A stretch of 64,000 nt of DNA from Tepidibacillus_B infernus (GCF_048898065.1 NZ_JBLWFI010000001.1:1976155-2040154), one strand, 5' to 3'. Shown: positions 1-9,127, numbered from the stretch's first letter. The notes: generated by a model from the letters alone, not told the origin. Program-made: numbers and translations.

Positions 1-12
1 CACTCCTTCGTT
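1..12 (-). promoter_or_regulatory. ribosome binding site of a gene beyond the window edge
   Basis: On the minus strand, directly after the fliD stop, the bases read GAAGGAGTG, a good Shine-Dalgarno sequence pointing out of the window. In Bacillus the gene after fliD is fliS, so the chaperone gene probably starts just outside; this is inference from gene order. Confidence 0.5.
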
Positions 13-14
13 AA

Positions 15-1661
15 CTATTGTAATCCCCCACCAAATTGTTGCATGAGATAAGCCGATTGTTGATTAGCCCGTTGAATCGCTTGTTCCATCGCTGTAAATT
101 GGCGGTAATATCGATCTTCAATCTGAAGCAAACGATCTTGAAAAGCATCAATGCTTTTATCGACTCGGTCTAAATCTTTGCCAATAGTATACTGGCTGTT
201 AGCTAAATAGGTATTTCCAGCTTTTGCTTCAATATTTGACATCGTATTTTTTATGGTGTCGCGAAGTCGTTCTGCAATCCCACTTTGGTCAGACACTAAT
301 TTTCCATTCGCATCTTTTACTTCTTTATTAAATAAATCATAAATGGCCATTGGATTTTGGGAAATCGCATCCCTTAATTTAGCCTCATCCTTCAGAATCA
401 ACTTTCCTTTATCCGTATAACTACTAGATGTCTCAATACCAATACTAGCTAGTTGATTGATCGTTACATTTTGTCCTTTTTTTGCATCATAATAGGTTCC
501 AGTCAGACCAGTTATTGGGCTATAAATATCTAACCTCATTTGGTTTAATCCACTTGAAAGAATCGAATCATTGCGAATTAAACCACTTTTAGCCTTTTCT
601 TCCCATAACTCAATTTGCTTCTCCGACATGTCCTGTTTTTGTTCATCTGTTAAAGGGAGATAATCTCGATAACGTTCCTGCGAAATCTTATCATTGATCT
701 TGCCGATGATCTCGTTATATTTATCAATAAATTTGACCACAGAATCAAAAATCGCATCGGTATCTGTTGTGGAAGTAAGAGTTACAGGTTGAACAATGCC
801 AGATGAATCAAGTGTAGTATTTTTTAAGGTGTATTCATAGCCATTGATTTGAAAAGTATTAGAAGTTCTTTCCATAGACATACCATTAAATGTAAATTTG
901 GCATTTTGCCCAGTTTGACCTATAGAATTACTAGCTGCTGTGTCACTATCTGCCGATAAACCGAGTACGCTTGTCATAAAGTTATAGCCATTGGTATCGG
1001 TATCCATTATTTTTATTTCAGGTTGGTTTGCTGCATCACCTGTATTTTTAGCCGAAAGAACCACTTTCCCACTTTTTGAATCATAAAAGGCATTCACATC
1101 TAATTTTTTATTGATTTCACTCATCACTTGGTTCAAACTCATCGTATTCGGATCAACAGTGATTGATTTTTCTGCGACCGAACCGTCGGACTGAATCGCC
1201 TGGATATGAATATTAAATGATGTTGTTGGTAGATTAGCCCCATTGACCAGATTATCCTTTTGATTTACTAATAAGTCATCTGGATTAAAGTTTTGATTAC
1301 TTCTTATATCCCCAGCACTCCACATAGAAGCAGCTTTTGCTAATTGTGAAACACCAATCTGTGTATTGATGTCTGTAGTACCATTTATATTTTTAGCGGT
1401 TACAGCACTCTCATTGGAACTAGAAATCACCTTTTTTAAAAAAGTACTTTGTCTGCCAATTCCATCCGTTTGTGTCACACTGATAAATTGGTCTAGCTCT
1501 GTTAAAAGTTTATTCATCTCTCGGTAATCATCACGTTGCCATTCTAGGATTTGCTTCTTTAGTGTCAGTTTATTTAAAGGCATTCGTTCCGCCTTCATCA
1601 AATCCTTAATAATACTATCAATATCGATTCCAGAAGCAAGACCACTAATTCTCATTACCAT
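15..1661 (-). CDS. fliD: flagellar filament cap protein FliD
   Basis: FliD (HAP2) caps the growing flagellar filament and guides flagellin folding outside the cell. The 548-residue product has the conserved N-terminal start RISGLASGIDIDSI (FliD N-terminal domain, about residues 5-105) and a long C-terminal domain ending in a coiled, glutamine-rich tail. A GTG lies at 1670, but it overlaps the AGGGGTG Shine-Dalgarno sequence, so the ATG at 1661 is the likelier start. It follows flaG by about 18 bp and shares its transcript. Length and context are normal for a Bacillus-type FliD. Confidence 0.95.
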   Translation of the reverse strand: MVMRISGLASGIDIDSIIKDLMKAERMPLNKLTLKKQILEWQRDDYREMNKLLTELDQFISVTQTDGIGRQSTFLKKVISSSNESAVTAKNINGTTDINTQIGVSQLAKAASMWSAGDIRSNQNFNPDDLLVNQKDNLVNGANLPTTSFNIHIQAIQSDGSVAEKSITVDPNTMSLNQVMSEINKKLDVNAFYDSKSGKVVLSAKNTGDAANQPEIKIMDTDTNGYNFMTSVLGLSADSDTAASNSIGQTGQNAKFTFNGMSMERTSNTFQINGYEYTLKNTTLDSSGIVQPVTLTSTTDTDAIFDSVVKFIDKYNEIIGKINDKISQERYRDYLPLTDEQKQDMSEKQIELWEEKAKSGLIRNDSILSSGLNQMRLDIYSPITGLTGTYYDAKKGQNVTINQLASIGIETSSSYTDKGKLILKDEAKLRDAISQNPMAIYDLFNKEVKDANGKLVSDQSGIAERLRDTIKNTMSNIEAKAGNTYLANSQYTIGKDLDRVDKSIDAFQDRLLQIEDRYYRQFTAMEQAIQRANQQSAYLMQQFGGGLQ

Positions 1662-1678
1662 TTTATTCACCCCTACCT

Positions 1679-2041
1679 TTAAATTTTACGATCGACAATT
1701 AATCCCATATATTCCATCATCGAAGCATACATATCTAAGAATTTTTTCGGTGGAATCTGTTTAATCACTTCATTGGTCGTTGTATCGACGATCTCCACAT
1801 AATATTCGTTTAACTTATCATGTAACTGAAACTTAAGGGATGTATGAGCTGGTTCTAAAAATTGATTAATCCCCTTAATCGTCTTTTCGATTTGTTCTTT
1901 ATTGACCTCTTGTTGATTTGATACTTTAACATTCTCTTCAACAGAATTTTCAACCTGTTCTAAAATTGGCCTCTCTTGAGTTTTGCTTTGCATTGGAAGG
2001 GTAGACCGTAACGATGAAATCCGATCAATACTCAAAACCAT
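1679..2041 (-). CDS. flaG: FlaG family protein
   Basis: This 120-residue protein has a low-complexity N-terminus and a conserved C-terminal FlaG domain with a VIKQIPPKKFLDMYA segment. FlaG (YvyC in B. subtilis) influences filament length and is normally located next to fliD; its biochemical role is unclear. The chosen ATG at 2041 has AGAAGGA five bases upstream; a GTG one codon earlier is also open. It is the first gene of the flaG-fliD operon, preceded by a sigma-D-like promoter at 2076-2103. Confidence 0.9.
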   Translation of the reverse strand: MVLSIDRISSLRSTLPMQSKTQERPILEQVENSVEENVKVSNQQEVNKEQIEKTIKGINQFLEPAHTSLKFQLHDKLNEYYVEIVDTTTNEVIKQIPPKKFLDMYASMMEYMGLIVDRKI

Positions 2042-2075
2042 CACATCCTTCTATTCATCACAATTCTTACTATTT

Positions 2076-2103
2076 ATATCGGAAGGTTTTATCGATTATT
2101 TTA
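2076..2103 (-). promoter_or_regulatory. sigma-D-like promoter of flaG-fliD
   Basis: The minus strand shows TAAA (2103-2100), 16 nt, then TCCGATAT (2083-2076), 35 nt before the flaG ATG. The sigma-D (sigma-28) consensus is TAAA-N15-GCCGATAT. Seven of eight -10 bases match; the spacer is one base longer for TAAA, or 15 with AAAA. Confidence 0.65.
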
Positions 2104-2215
2104 CATTTTTTTTATTATGTTAGAATTATGGCGGATTCCAATATAGGAAAGGTATCAGGAAAATATACTATTGATTTTAAAAAACAGCATGGGGAAATTA
2201 CGGTGAATATGAAGT

Positions 2216-2238
2216 AGAGATAGCGTAGTGCTACCTCT
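2216..2238 (-). terminator. hairpin after legF
   Basis: On the minus strand AGAGGTAGC and GCTATCTCT pair around ACTAC, about 28 nt after the legF stop. There is no good U-tract on the minus strand; on the plus strand TTTTT follows. It corresponds to the hairpin at 9366-9390. Confidence 0.45.
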
Positions 2239-2265
2239 TTTTATGACTAATTCTGATAAATTAAA

Positions 2266-2970
2266 TCAAAATTCAGATACATTTTTTAAAGGATTATTTA
2301 ATAGAATTTCAACAATTTTAAGATCAAATTCTGTGTCAATATCTAAAGAGCGTTCCTTAGGCATAATATATGGAACAGTTTCATTTGTTAAGAAAGTTTT
2401 TGATTCTACTAATTTTTCAGTTTTTGCTATATATATAGCACCATTCAATACATAAACTTTAGGAGATTCTTGTCTTCTATTTATTATCTTATCTTGACTA
2501 AGAACTGCAACCATTTTATCATTCTCAATTGCGTACATCCAGTAAGGACTTTTATCAGCCTCATTTACTGTAACACAATAATCATATAGATTTCGTAAAC
2601 ACTTTTCTATGCACCCATCAATATCATCTACTCTACGTAAAGGGGAGGTTGGTTGCAACAGGACAATATAATCAAACCCATGTAACGTCTCTATAGCATG
2701 AAGTACTGGATCAATTCCAGGAGTATCATCTCTTGCTAATTTTTTTGGGCGTACAAAAGGAACCTCACAATCATATTCGTTCGCTACTTGAATAATCTCT
2801 TTATCGTCAGAGGAAAGAATTAACCGATCAATATATTTCGATTTCCTTGCTTCTTCAATAGTCCATGCAATAAGGGGTTTCCCTGCTACTTCTCTAATAT
2901 TTTTCCGAGGAACTCCTTTTGAACCACCACGAGCAGGGATTATTCCTAATATTCTCTTTCCATTTAACAT
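2266..2970 (-). CDS. legF: CMP-legionaminic acid synthetase (acylneuraminate cytidylyltransferase family)
   Basis: This 234-residue enzyme activates a nonulosonic acid with CTP to give the CMP-sugar used for flagellin glycosylation. The N-terminal motif IIPARGGSKGVPRKN is the nucleotide-binding signature of the NeuA/PseF/LegF family, and LQPTSPLR and the DIDTEFDLKI ending are also typical. It is the last gene of the operon and overlaps ptmE by one base. The neighbouring GDP-type genes favour legionaminic over pseudaminic or sialic acid; exact sugar specificity is inference. Confidence 0.88.
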   Translation of the reverse strand: MLNGKRILGIIPARGGSKGVPRKNIREVAGKPLIAWTIEEARKSKYIDRLILSSDDKEIIQVANEYDCEVPFVRPKKLARDDTPGIDPVLHAIETLHGFDYIVLLQPTSPLRRVDDIDGCIEKCLRNLYDYCVTVNEADKSPYWMYAIENDKMVAVLSQDKIINRRQESPKVYVLNGAIYIAKTEKLVESKTFLTNETVPYIMPKERSLDIDTEFDLKIVEILLNNPLKNVSEF

Positions 2971-4016
2971 TAAAACACCTCATTATATTCCTTATTCGCT
3001 CTCTTGAAATCATCTAATCTACCAATATCTAACCAATATTCTCTAATTGGGAATACTAGAGATTCTAATCCTCTATTAATGATATTTTCAAATAAACTTG
3101 GCATATCATAGAATTGATTCTCAGGTATCATAGGCAAAACTTCTGGATTTAAAACATAAATTCCAGCACTTACAAAATAGTTGTTAATAGGTTTTTCTTC
3201 TATAGTAAGTAAACGATGATTATTAATTTTTACTACACCATATGGAATTTGATAACTAAACTCTCTAACACACATAGTGGCTTGACCTTTCATATTTATA
3301 TGAAAGTCTATCAATTGTTGGAAATTAATTTTAGTCAATATATCTCCATTCATAACAATGATTGGTTGATTAGGTATATCATTAATAAGACTTAATGCTC
3401 CTGCCGTTCCTAGTCTTTTATCTTCGTATAAATATCGTATTTCAATTCCCCATTTAGAGCCATTACCAAAATATTCTTTTATCATTTCTGCTTTATAATT
3501 AACGGATAAATAAAACCGATGAAACCCTTGATCAATAAAATTTTCTATTATTGTTTCTAAAATAGGTTTACTTCCTACTTTAAGTAACGGTTTAGGTGTA
3601 TTCTCAGTTAATGGTTTCAAACGAGTTCCTAGTCCTCCTGCCATTATAACGACCCAATTATCATAAGATTTGACTCCGACAAGATTATCTAAAAACTTTA
3701 CACTTCTTAGCATCCCATTTTCATCAATAATAGGAATATGATGAATTCTATTTTTTTTTAAAATTGATAGAATATACTTATCGTCATCACTTACTTTCGC
3801 CGTAATTGGTTGTCGATTCATAATTTCAATAACTCTTGAATCAAAAGAGATACCTTTTAGAATTCCCCTACGGATATCACCATCCGTAACAGTACCCAAT
3901 AATCTCTGGTGATTATCTACTACTAATGCAATTTGCAGTGCCCCTTTGTCTAGGATTTCAATCGCATTTAAAATTGAAGTATACGGACCAATCAAAATGC
4001 TTCTCCAATCTCTCAT
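2970..4016 (-). CDS. ptmE: CBS-domain glucosamine-1-phosphate guanylyltransferase
   Basis: The 348-residue protein has two CBS domains (about residues 8-60 and 68-115) fused to a nucleotidyltransferase domain that starts with VVIMAGGLGTRLKPLT (about 122 onward). This layout is that of Campylobacter PtmE/LegX, which makes the GDP-GlcN(Ac) that enters legionaminate synthesis. The CBS pair may sense an adenine nucleotide. The ATG overlaps the legH stop by four bases, which suggests coupled translation. Its presence is the main reason for assigning the pathway to legionaminic acid. Confidence 0.88.
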   Translation of the reverse strand: MRDWRSILIGPYTSILNAIEILDKGALQIALVVDNHQRLLGTVTDGDIRRGILKGISFDSRVIEIMNRQPITAKVSDDDKYILSILKKNRIHHIPIIDENGMLRSVKFLDNLVGVKSYDNWVVIMAGGLGTRLKPLTENTPKPLLKVGSKPILETIIENFIDQGFHRFYLSVNYKAEMIKEYFGNGSKWGIEIRYLYEDKRLGTAGALSLINDIPNQPIIVMNGDILTKINFQQLIDFHINMKGQATMCVREFSYQIPYGVVKINNHRLLTIEEKPINNYFVSAGIYVLNPEVLPMIPENQFYDMPSLFENIINRGLESLVFPIREYWLDIGRLDDFKRANKEYNEVF

Positions 4017-4645
4017 TTCAATACCTCCCTAGCAGGTACCCCTACAACGGTAACATCTTTCGGTACATTCCTAATAACTACTGCCCCAGCTCCTATTAAA
4101 CAGTTTTTACCTAAAGTAATTCCTTGAATAACTGTGGCACCTGTTCCTACATGTACTCCATCTTCGACTTTAATTCCTCCAGATAATGTTACTCCCGGTG
4201 CCAAATGCACATGTGACCCTATTTTACAATCATGATCAATTGAAACTTTTGTATTTACAATCGTATTCTCCCCAATGCTTGTTCCAGGTTGAATAATTGC
4301 CCCTGCCATAATTTGTATCCCTTCTGAAAGTTCAATATCAGTAGCTAGGATTGCAGAAGGATGTATGACATTAGCAAAAACATATCTTTTTGATTTAAAA
4401 TATTCATAGATTTCTTGACGTTTTTTTGTGTCACCAATGGAACCAATTCCATTTATAAGTCTTATTTCTTTATGATTGTATTTCAATATTTCCTTATCAT
4501 TCCCAATCACTTTAAATCCAAATAATGTATTTTGATTACAATTTGGTAATGTAATCCCTAAGATATCAGCTGATTGAAGCTTTAATATTTCAATTAATAC
4601 TTTTGCATGCCCACCGCCACCAATTACTATAATAGGATAATTCAT
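4013..4645 (-). CDS. legH: NeuD/PglD-family sugar O/N-acetyltransferase
   Basis: This 210-residue protein begins with a nucleotide-sugar binding fold (IIVIGGGGHAKVLIEIL) followed by left-handed beta-helix hexapeptide repeats (about residues 90-200, for example HLAPGVTLSGG, GTGATVIQG and IGAGAVVI). In legionaminate synthesis the family member LegH acetylates the 4-amino group of the GDP-linked sugar; catalysis normally uses a histidine in the SIDHDCKIG segment, present here. It overlaps both neighbours by four bases. Confidence 0.87.
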   Translation of the reverse strand: MNYPIIVIGGGGHAKVLIEILKLQSADILGITLPNCNQNTLFGFKVIGNDKEILKYNHKEIRLINGIGSIGDTKKRQEIYEYFKSKRYVFANVIHPSAILATDIELSEGIQIMAGAIIQPGTSIGENTIVNTKVSIDHDCKIGSHVHLAPGVTLSGGIKVEDGVHVGTGATVIQGITLGKNCLIGAGAVVIRNVPKDVTVVGVPAREVLK

Positions 4646-5730
4646 GACCTCACCATCTCATCAGCTTCATAATCTTTATCTGAAGTTTTATTTAGCCAAT
4701 CCCAATAATGCATAGGAGAAATTCCATTACCTGATCTTTTTACAGTTAGATTTTTTTCAGTAAAATGTTCTCCTTTTTTGATTTTAGTCGCTGTTACCAA
4801 ACTTTTCCTAACAATTAACTTGTTTTTAAATTCTGATAAGGTAGGACTTTTTATTGGTGATCCTAAAGCCATTTCTACTTGTCTAATTGATCTTATCATT
4901 TCTTTCAATTCATCAGGTTCTAACGATGCCTTATGATCTGGCCCAGGTAGGTTTTTATTTGAGGTAAAATGTTTTTCTATTATTCTTGCTCCACGCGCCA
5001 CGGCTGCTATTGGTATAGCAATTCCGGTAGTATGGTCAGATATTCCTACAGGTAATTGAAAGGCATGTTTTATTGTATCCATTGCTTTAAGATTTACTTC
5101 ATCAAACGGTGCAGGGTATTCAGAGGTACAGTGAAGTAAAGTGACTTTTTCTTGCAAAACCTGTTGGCCTTTAATTCTAGCATAGGCTTTTTGAAAAACC
5201 TCTAATGAAGGTTCTTCATTTAAGTTTGTATAGCCATAGGCTAATACACTAAGAGCTGCTTCAATTTCACTAAGCGTACTCATTCCTGTTGATAGAATCA
5301 CAGGTGTCCCTGTTTTAGCAATTTTTAATAATAAAGGTGCATTTGTAATATCACCAGAAGAAATTTTAATTCTTGATAATTTTAATTGGTTAATTAAAAA
5401 ATCTGCACTTTCTAAATCAAAGGGAGTTGATAAAAATTCAATCCCTTTTTTATTAGCGTAATCCATTAGAACCTTATGAGAGAATTCATCCAACTCTAAC
5501 TTCTTTAACATATCGAATTGGGATTCATTATTGTTTGTTGTTCTTTTTTGGTAATCTGCTTTCGGCGCATTTTTTACTGATATTTTATTTGCTTTAAAGG
5601 TTTGAAATTTTATAGCATCTGCACCAGCTTCTACCGCTGAATCAATTAATTTTTTAGCTAGTTCTAATGAACCATTATGATTAACACCGGCTTCAGCAAT
5701 GACAAAAGTACGAGGGTGATTTTGTATCAT
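4642..5730 (-). CDS. legI: N,N'-diacetyllegionaminate synthase (NeuB family)
   Basis: LegI condenses 2,4-diacetamido-2,4,6-trideoxymannose with phosphoenolpyruvate to form the nine-carbon acid. The 362-residue protein has the NeuB barrel (VIAEAGVNHNGSLELAKKLI, IKFQTFKA, ILSTGMST, GISDHTTG) and a C-terminal SAF/antifreeze-like domain (about 300-355, RKSLVTATKIKKGE). Length is usual for the family. Four-base overlaps on both sides indicate tight coupling with legG and legH. Confidence 0.92.
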   Translation of the reverse strand: MIQNHPRTFVIAEAGVNHNGSLELAKKLIDSAVEAGADAIKFQTFKANKISVKNAPKADYQKRTTNNNESQFDMLKKLELDEFSHKVLMDYANKKGIEFLSTPFDLESADFLINQLKLSRIKISSGDITNAPLLLKIAKTGTPVILSTGMSTLSEIEAALSVLAYGYTNLNEEPSLEVFQKAYARIKGQQVLQEKVTLLHCTSEYPAPFDEVNLKAMDTIKHAFQLPVGISDHTTGIAIPIAAVARGARIIEKHFTSNKNLPGPDHKASLEPDELKEMIRSIRQVEMALGSPIKSPTLSEFKNKLIVRKSLVTATKIKKGEHFTEKNLTVKRSGNGISPMHYWDWLNKTSDKDYEADEMVRS

Positions 5731-6887
5731 TTTACATTCACCTCAAAAAAATGTTTTTTAAGTAATAGCTTATAATCACTTATTTCTTTTAAATGTTTAA
5801 CAATACGTTTTGAACTATTTCCATCCCCATAAGGATTTGTTACATTAGAACAGTCTAATTGAAAAGCTAAATGTATAGCTTTTAGAATCTCTTCTTTAAT
5901 TGGTGGAGTATTTATAACTGAAGAAGCCAATAATCTACCTTTTTGCCGATCTCCAATATTAACTGTAGGCTTTTTAAAAGAGGGTACTTCATAAAGTCCA
6001 CTTGAAGAATTTCCTACAACAGCATCAACATATAAAATCGTACTCAAATATTTAAGTTGACCTAATGAGGTATAAGCTTTTGCATTAGGATGTGATAAAA
6101 CAAAATCATCAATCATTTTAATTAAAAGACGACCATCTGAATCAGCATTGGGCTTAGTAAAGATAAGGCCTACATCTGCCCCTATAGAATCTAGAGCATC
6201 CAATAGTTCGTGAAATTGGCGGAATGCAGGTTGATCGTCCAAAGTTACTGGATGGAAAGTAATTAAGAGATTTTTATCCTTTAGTTTAAAATCAAGTGAT
6301 CGTTCTACTTCTGATCGACTTAGTAATTTTAGACGATTAATATGATCCAACCCTGGGCTTCCCACATTATAGATATGTTTTGGATTTTCCCCGAGTTGCC
6401 TAACTCTCTTAGCTGCTTCCTCATTTGTAACAAAATGCAAATGAGACATTTTTGTAATACTATGGCGAATTGCTTCATCATACGCCCCCTCCGTCGTATC
6501 ACCGCCAGCAATGTGTGCAATTGGAATCTTTGCAACCATAGCAGCTTGGGCAGCAGCTAAAATTTCATATCTATCGCCTAACAATACCATAAGATCAGGT
6601 TTTAAGCGTTCTAGTGCGTCTGCAAAACCTATAATACCTAGACCAATTGATTTCGCAATCCCTACAGATGTATCACTTGATAATAGCATTTCTACCTTCT
6701 CATCTACATTAAAACCATCTTCTTCAATTATTTTATAAGTTAAACCAAATTCAGGAGATAAATGCATACCAGTAACAATAATCTGAAGTTTCATTTCTTC
6801 ATCTTGCTGAATTTCTTTCATTAACCAATAAAGTAAACCGTACTCTGCCCGACTGCCTGTTACCACACATATCTTTCTTTTAACCAT
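5727..6887 (-). CDS. legG: UDP/GDP-N-acetylhexosamine 2-epimerase, hydrolysing (NeuC family)
   Basis: The 386-residue protein carries NeuC hallmarks: TGSRAEYGLLYWL at the N-terminus, LLGDRYEILAAA, HIAGGDTTEGAYDEAIRH and GNSSSGLYE. In this pathway it releases the nucleotide from GDP-diacetylbacillosamine while inverting C2. The first codons overlap the end of legC by eight bases. The set of adjacent legB/legC/legH genes argues against a sialic-acid NeuC, though sequence alone does not prove the nucleotide used. Confidence 0.9.
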   Translation of the reverse strand: MVKRKICVVTGSRAEYGLLYWLMKEIQQDEEMKLQIIVTGMHLSPEFGLTYKIIEEDGFNVDEKVEMLLSSDTSVGIAKSIGLGIIGFADALERLKPDLMVLLGDRYEILAAAQAAMVAKIPIAHIAGGDTTEGAYDEAIRHSITKMSHLHFVTNEEAAKRVRQLGENPKHIYNVGSPGLDHINRLKLLSRSEVERSLDFKLKDKNLLITFHPVTLDDQPAFRQFHELLDALDSIGADVGLIFTKPNADSDGRLLIKMIDDFVLSHPNAKAYTSLGQLKYLSTILYVDAVVGNSSSGLYEVPSFKKPTVNIGDRQKGRLLASSVINTPPIKEEILKAIHLAFQLDCSNVTNPYGDGNSSKRIVKHLKEISDYKLLLKKHFFEVNVK

Positions 6888-8061
6888 TGCTTCCTCCTAA
6901 ATTAGGACTACTAGGAATATTAATCAAACGTTTTTCAATATCTTCTGCTACAGATACATCCATTGTAGGGTATTTTTGAAACATAGGTAATTTATGCATC
7001 AAAGTCCATGCTGGACGGGTCATAATTCCGTTACTATTCGTCATTTCTAATAACGAATCTCGATAATAACTTTTTTCCCTGTCAAGAAGTAATACATTTA
7101 GCCAATAGTTACTTTTAGCAAATTCTGGCTCAGTAAAAAAGGTTATCCCATCAACCTGTGTAAAAGCCTTTTTATATTGATTAGCCAAGGATCTTTTTTT
7201 CTCTAAAAAAGTAGGCAGTTGTTCTAATTGGGCACATCCTAATGCGGCATTTATATTAGGGAGTCGATAATTATACCCAACTTGATCATGGTCAAATTTC
7301 CATTTATGAGGTAGCTTTGCGGTTGTTGTAATATGTTTTGCTTGTTTAGCAATGATTTCATCATTTGTTAATATTGCTCCACCACCTCCGGTGGTAACTA
7401 CTTTATTACCATTAAAACTTAATGCGGAAATTTTCCCCCAGTTTCCTGTATGCCGCCCTTTATAATAGGCTCCTAAGGACTCCGCTGCGTCTTCTACTAA
7501 TTCTAGTTTATATCTTTTGCACACTTCAACTAAAGGGTCTAAATCTACAGGATGTCCAAAAGCATGCATTGGAACAACAGCTTTAATCCTTCTTCCACTG
7601 AGTTTATTAAAACAACCATCACGCCGAACATTTACAATCTCTTTAAGATAACCTTCTAATTTATGTGGATCTAAACCTAGAGTTTTTTCTGATATATCTA
7701 CAAAATGTGGAATAGCTCCTAAGTATTTAACAGCATTTGCAGTTGCTACAAAAGTCATATCAGGGATTAACACTTCATCATTAGACTTTACACCAACGAG
7801 TTTCAGGGAAATATGTAAAGCTGCCGTTCCATTAACCGTTGCAACCACGTATTTTACTCCTGTTAATTCTGCTAAAGCATGTTCAAAACGATCAACATAT
7901 TGACCCACAGAGGAAACCCATCCAGAATCTATACATTCCTTGACATAATTCCATTCGTTTCCACCAAAAAACGGTTCATGTAACGCGATAAAATCTTTAT
8001 CTTTGGGCAATACACTTTTTAAAGTATTTATGATGGTATTTAGATCAAAATTTTTTTTCAT
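6880..8061 (-). CDS. legC: PLP-dependent sugar aminotransferase (DegT/DnrJ/EryC1 family)
   Basis: This 393-residue aminotransferase installs the C4 amino group on the 4-keto sugar made by LegB. The family motif ALSFNGNKVVTTGGGG contains the PLP-binding lysine, and LVEDAAESLGAYYKGRHTG is the cofactor-contacting loop. GWVSSVGQYVDRFE near the N-terminus is typical of LegC. The ATG overlaps the legB TGA. An extended C-terminal part is normal for this subgroup. Confidence 0.9.
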   Translation of the reverse strand: MKKNFDLNTIINTLKSVLPKDKDFIALHEPFFGGNEWNYVKECIDSGWVSSVGQYVDRFEHALAELTGVKYVVATVNGTAALHISLKLVGVKSNDEVLIPDMTFVATANAVKYLGAIPHFVDISEKTLGLDPHKLEGYLKEIVNVRRDGCFNKLSGRRIKAVVPMHAFGHPVDLDPLVEVCKRYKLELVEDAAESLGAYYKGRHTGNWGKISALSFNGNKVVTTGGGGAILTNDEIIAKQAKHITTTAKLPHKWKFDHDQVGYNYRLPNINAALGCAQLEQLPTFLEKKRSLANQYKKAFTQVDGITFFTEPEFAKSNYWLNVLLLDREKSYYRDSLLEMTNSNGIMTRPAWTLMHKLPMFQKYPTMDVSVAEDIEKRLINIPSSPNLGGSNG

Positions 8062-9068
8062 ATGTTATAAATCCCCGCTTTGTAGCGATTTAGATTTTCA
8101 AGATTTGTAAACCAATTGATTGTTTCTTTTAAACCTTTTTTAAATCCTTTAACCCCACCATAATGTGGTTCCCAGCCTAATAATTCTTTAGCCTTCCTAT
8201 TATTCGCCCATAAACGTTCAACTTCACTTTTTTCAGGTCTTATACGAATATTATCTGTTTCAATCTCTATTTCTTTTCCCATTAATTCAGCAATTAGGTG
8301 GGCAGTATCACCAATCGATATTTCAAAGCTACTACCTATATTAATAACCTCACCAATTGATTCATCTGATTTCGCTACCGAAATAAAACCTTGTACAGTA
8401 TCTTTTACATAATTGAAATCGCGTGTAGGATGTAAGGCACCTAATTTAATTTTTCTTTCTCCTTTAGCAATTTGGGTAATTATCGTTGGAATAACAGCAC
8501 GTGCCGATTGTCTAGGACCATAAGTATTAAAAGGGCGTATTATCGATACAGGCATATTAAAAGATTTATAAAAAGAAATAGCGATTTGATCAGCACCTAT
8601 TTTTGATGCAGAATAAGGAGATTGTCCCTGTAAAGGATGTTCTTCATCAATTGGAACATATTTTGCTGTGCCATATACCTCACTTGTTGAGGTGTGAACT
8701 ACTTTTTCAATACCAAGTTCACGAGCTGCTTGTAAAATATTTAAAGTTCCTTTTATATTGGTATCCACATAGGTATCAGGTGAATGATAAGAATAAGGTA
8801 TAGCAATAAGAGCGGCTAAATGAAAGACAATATCACAATCTTTCATTGCTTGTTTTACACCATAGGGATCCCTTATATCTCCCGAAAAAACCTCAATACT
8901 GTTTCTAATTTCGATTGGAGATTGGTCTAACCATCCCCATGAATTAAAGGAGTTATATAGTACAAACGCTTTCACATTATTTTCTCTTCTAACCAATTCC
9001 TCAACTAGATGAGAACCAATAAATCCATCTGCACCAGTAACCAATATTTTTTTTCCTTTAAGATTCAC
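8058..9068 (-). CDS. legB: NAD-dependent nucleotide-sugar 4,6-dehydratase
   Basis: This SDR-family enzyme begins the pathway by turning GDP-GlcNAc into the 4-keto-6-deoxy sugar. VTGADGFIGSHLVEEL is the NAD-binding GxxGxxG motif, and SPYSASKIGAD carries the catalytic YxxxK. An ATG exists at 9083 but lies inside the Shine-Dalgarno sequence GGAGGA; the GTG at 9068, seven bases downstream of it, gives a normal 336-residue protein starting VNLKGKKILVTG. It heads the seven-gene operon behind a sigma-D-like promoter. Confidence 0.9.
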   Translation of the reverse strand: MNLKGKKILVTGADGFIGSHLVEELVRRENNVKAFVLYNSFNSWGWLDQSPIEIRNSIEVFSGDIRDPYGVKQAMKDCDIVFHLAALIAIPYSYHSPDTYVDTNIKGTLNILQAARELGIEKVVHTSTSEVYGTAKYVPIDEEHPLQGQSPYSASKIGADQIAISFYKSFNMPVSIIRPFNTYGPRQSARAVIPTIITQIAKGERKIKLGALHPTRDFNYVKDTVQGFISVAKSDESIGEVINIGSSFEISIGDTAHLIAELMGKEIEIETDNIRIRPEKSEVERLWANNRKAKELLGWEPHYGGVKGFKKGLKETINWFTNLENLNRYKAGIYNI

Positions 9069-9100
9069 TAGAATATCCTCCATAACTCTTTTTATTTTAA

Positions 9101-9127
9101 TTATCGGTTTTTTTTATGTTATTTTTA
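9101..9127 (-). promoter_or_regulatory. sigma-D-like promoter of the legionaminate operon
   Basis: The minus strand reads TAAA (9127-9124), exactly 15 nt, then ACCGATAA (9108-9101), about 33 nt ahead of the legB GTG. This matches sigma-D consensus TAAA-N15-GCCGATAT at 10 of 12 positions with the ideal spacing, so the sugar genes are probably switched on with the flagellin gene. Confidence 0.7.

Larger units (their letters stand above)
2076..2243. repeat. flanking intergenic repeat, copy A
   Basis: This stretch resembles 9101-9393, at the other end of the legionaminate operon. Both contain, in the same order and orientation, a sigma-D-like promoter, a T-rich tract, AATTATG, CCAATATAGGAAAG (2138-2151 here), a TATACTATTGA segment, GGGGAAATT, and a hairpin with GCTACCTCTTT. 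Copy A lacks about 80 bp present in copy B. In this copy the plus strand has a short open frame ending GEITVNMK; copy B has the matching end GEIVLDVK with stops and frameshifts, so both may be remnants of one old gene end. Confidence 0.7.

Noticed and set aside
2014..2455. Two plus-strand open frames between flaG and legF
   Set aside because: Both lack ribosome sites; the second is antisense to the end of legF. The end of the first overlaps the repeated intergenic unit and is treated as a possible gene-end remnant.
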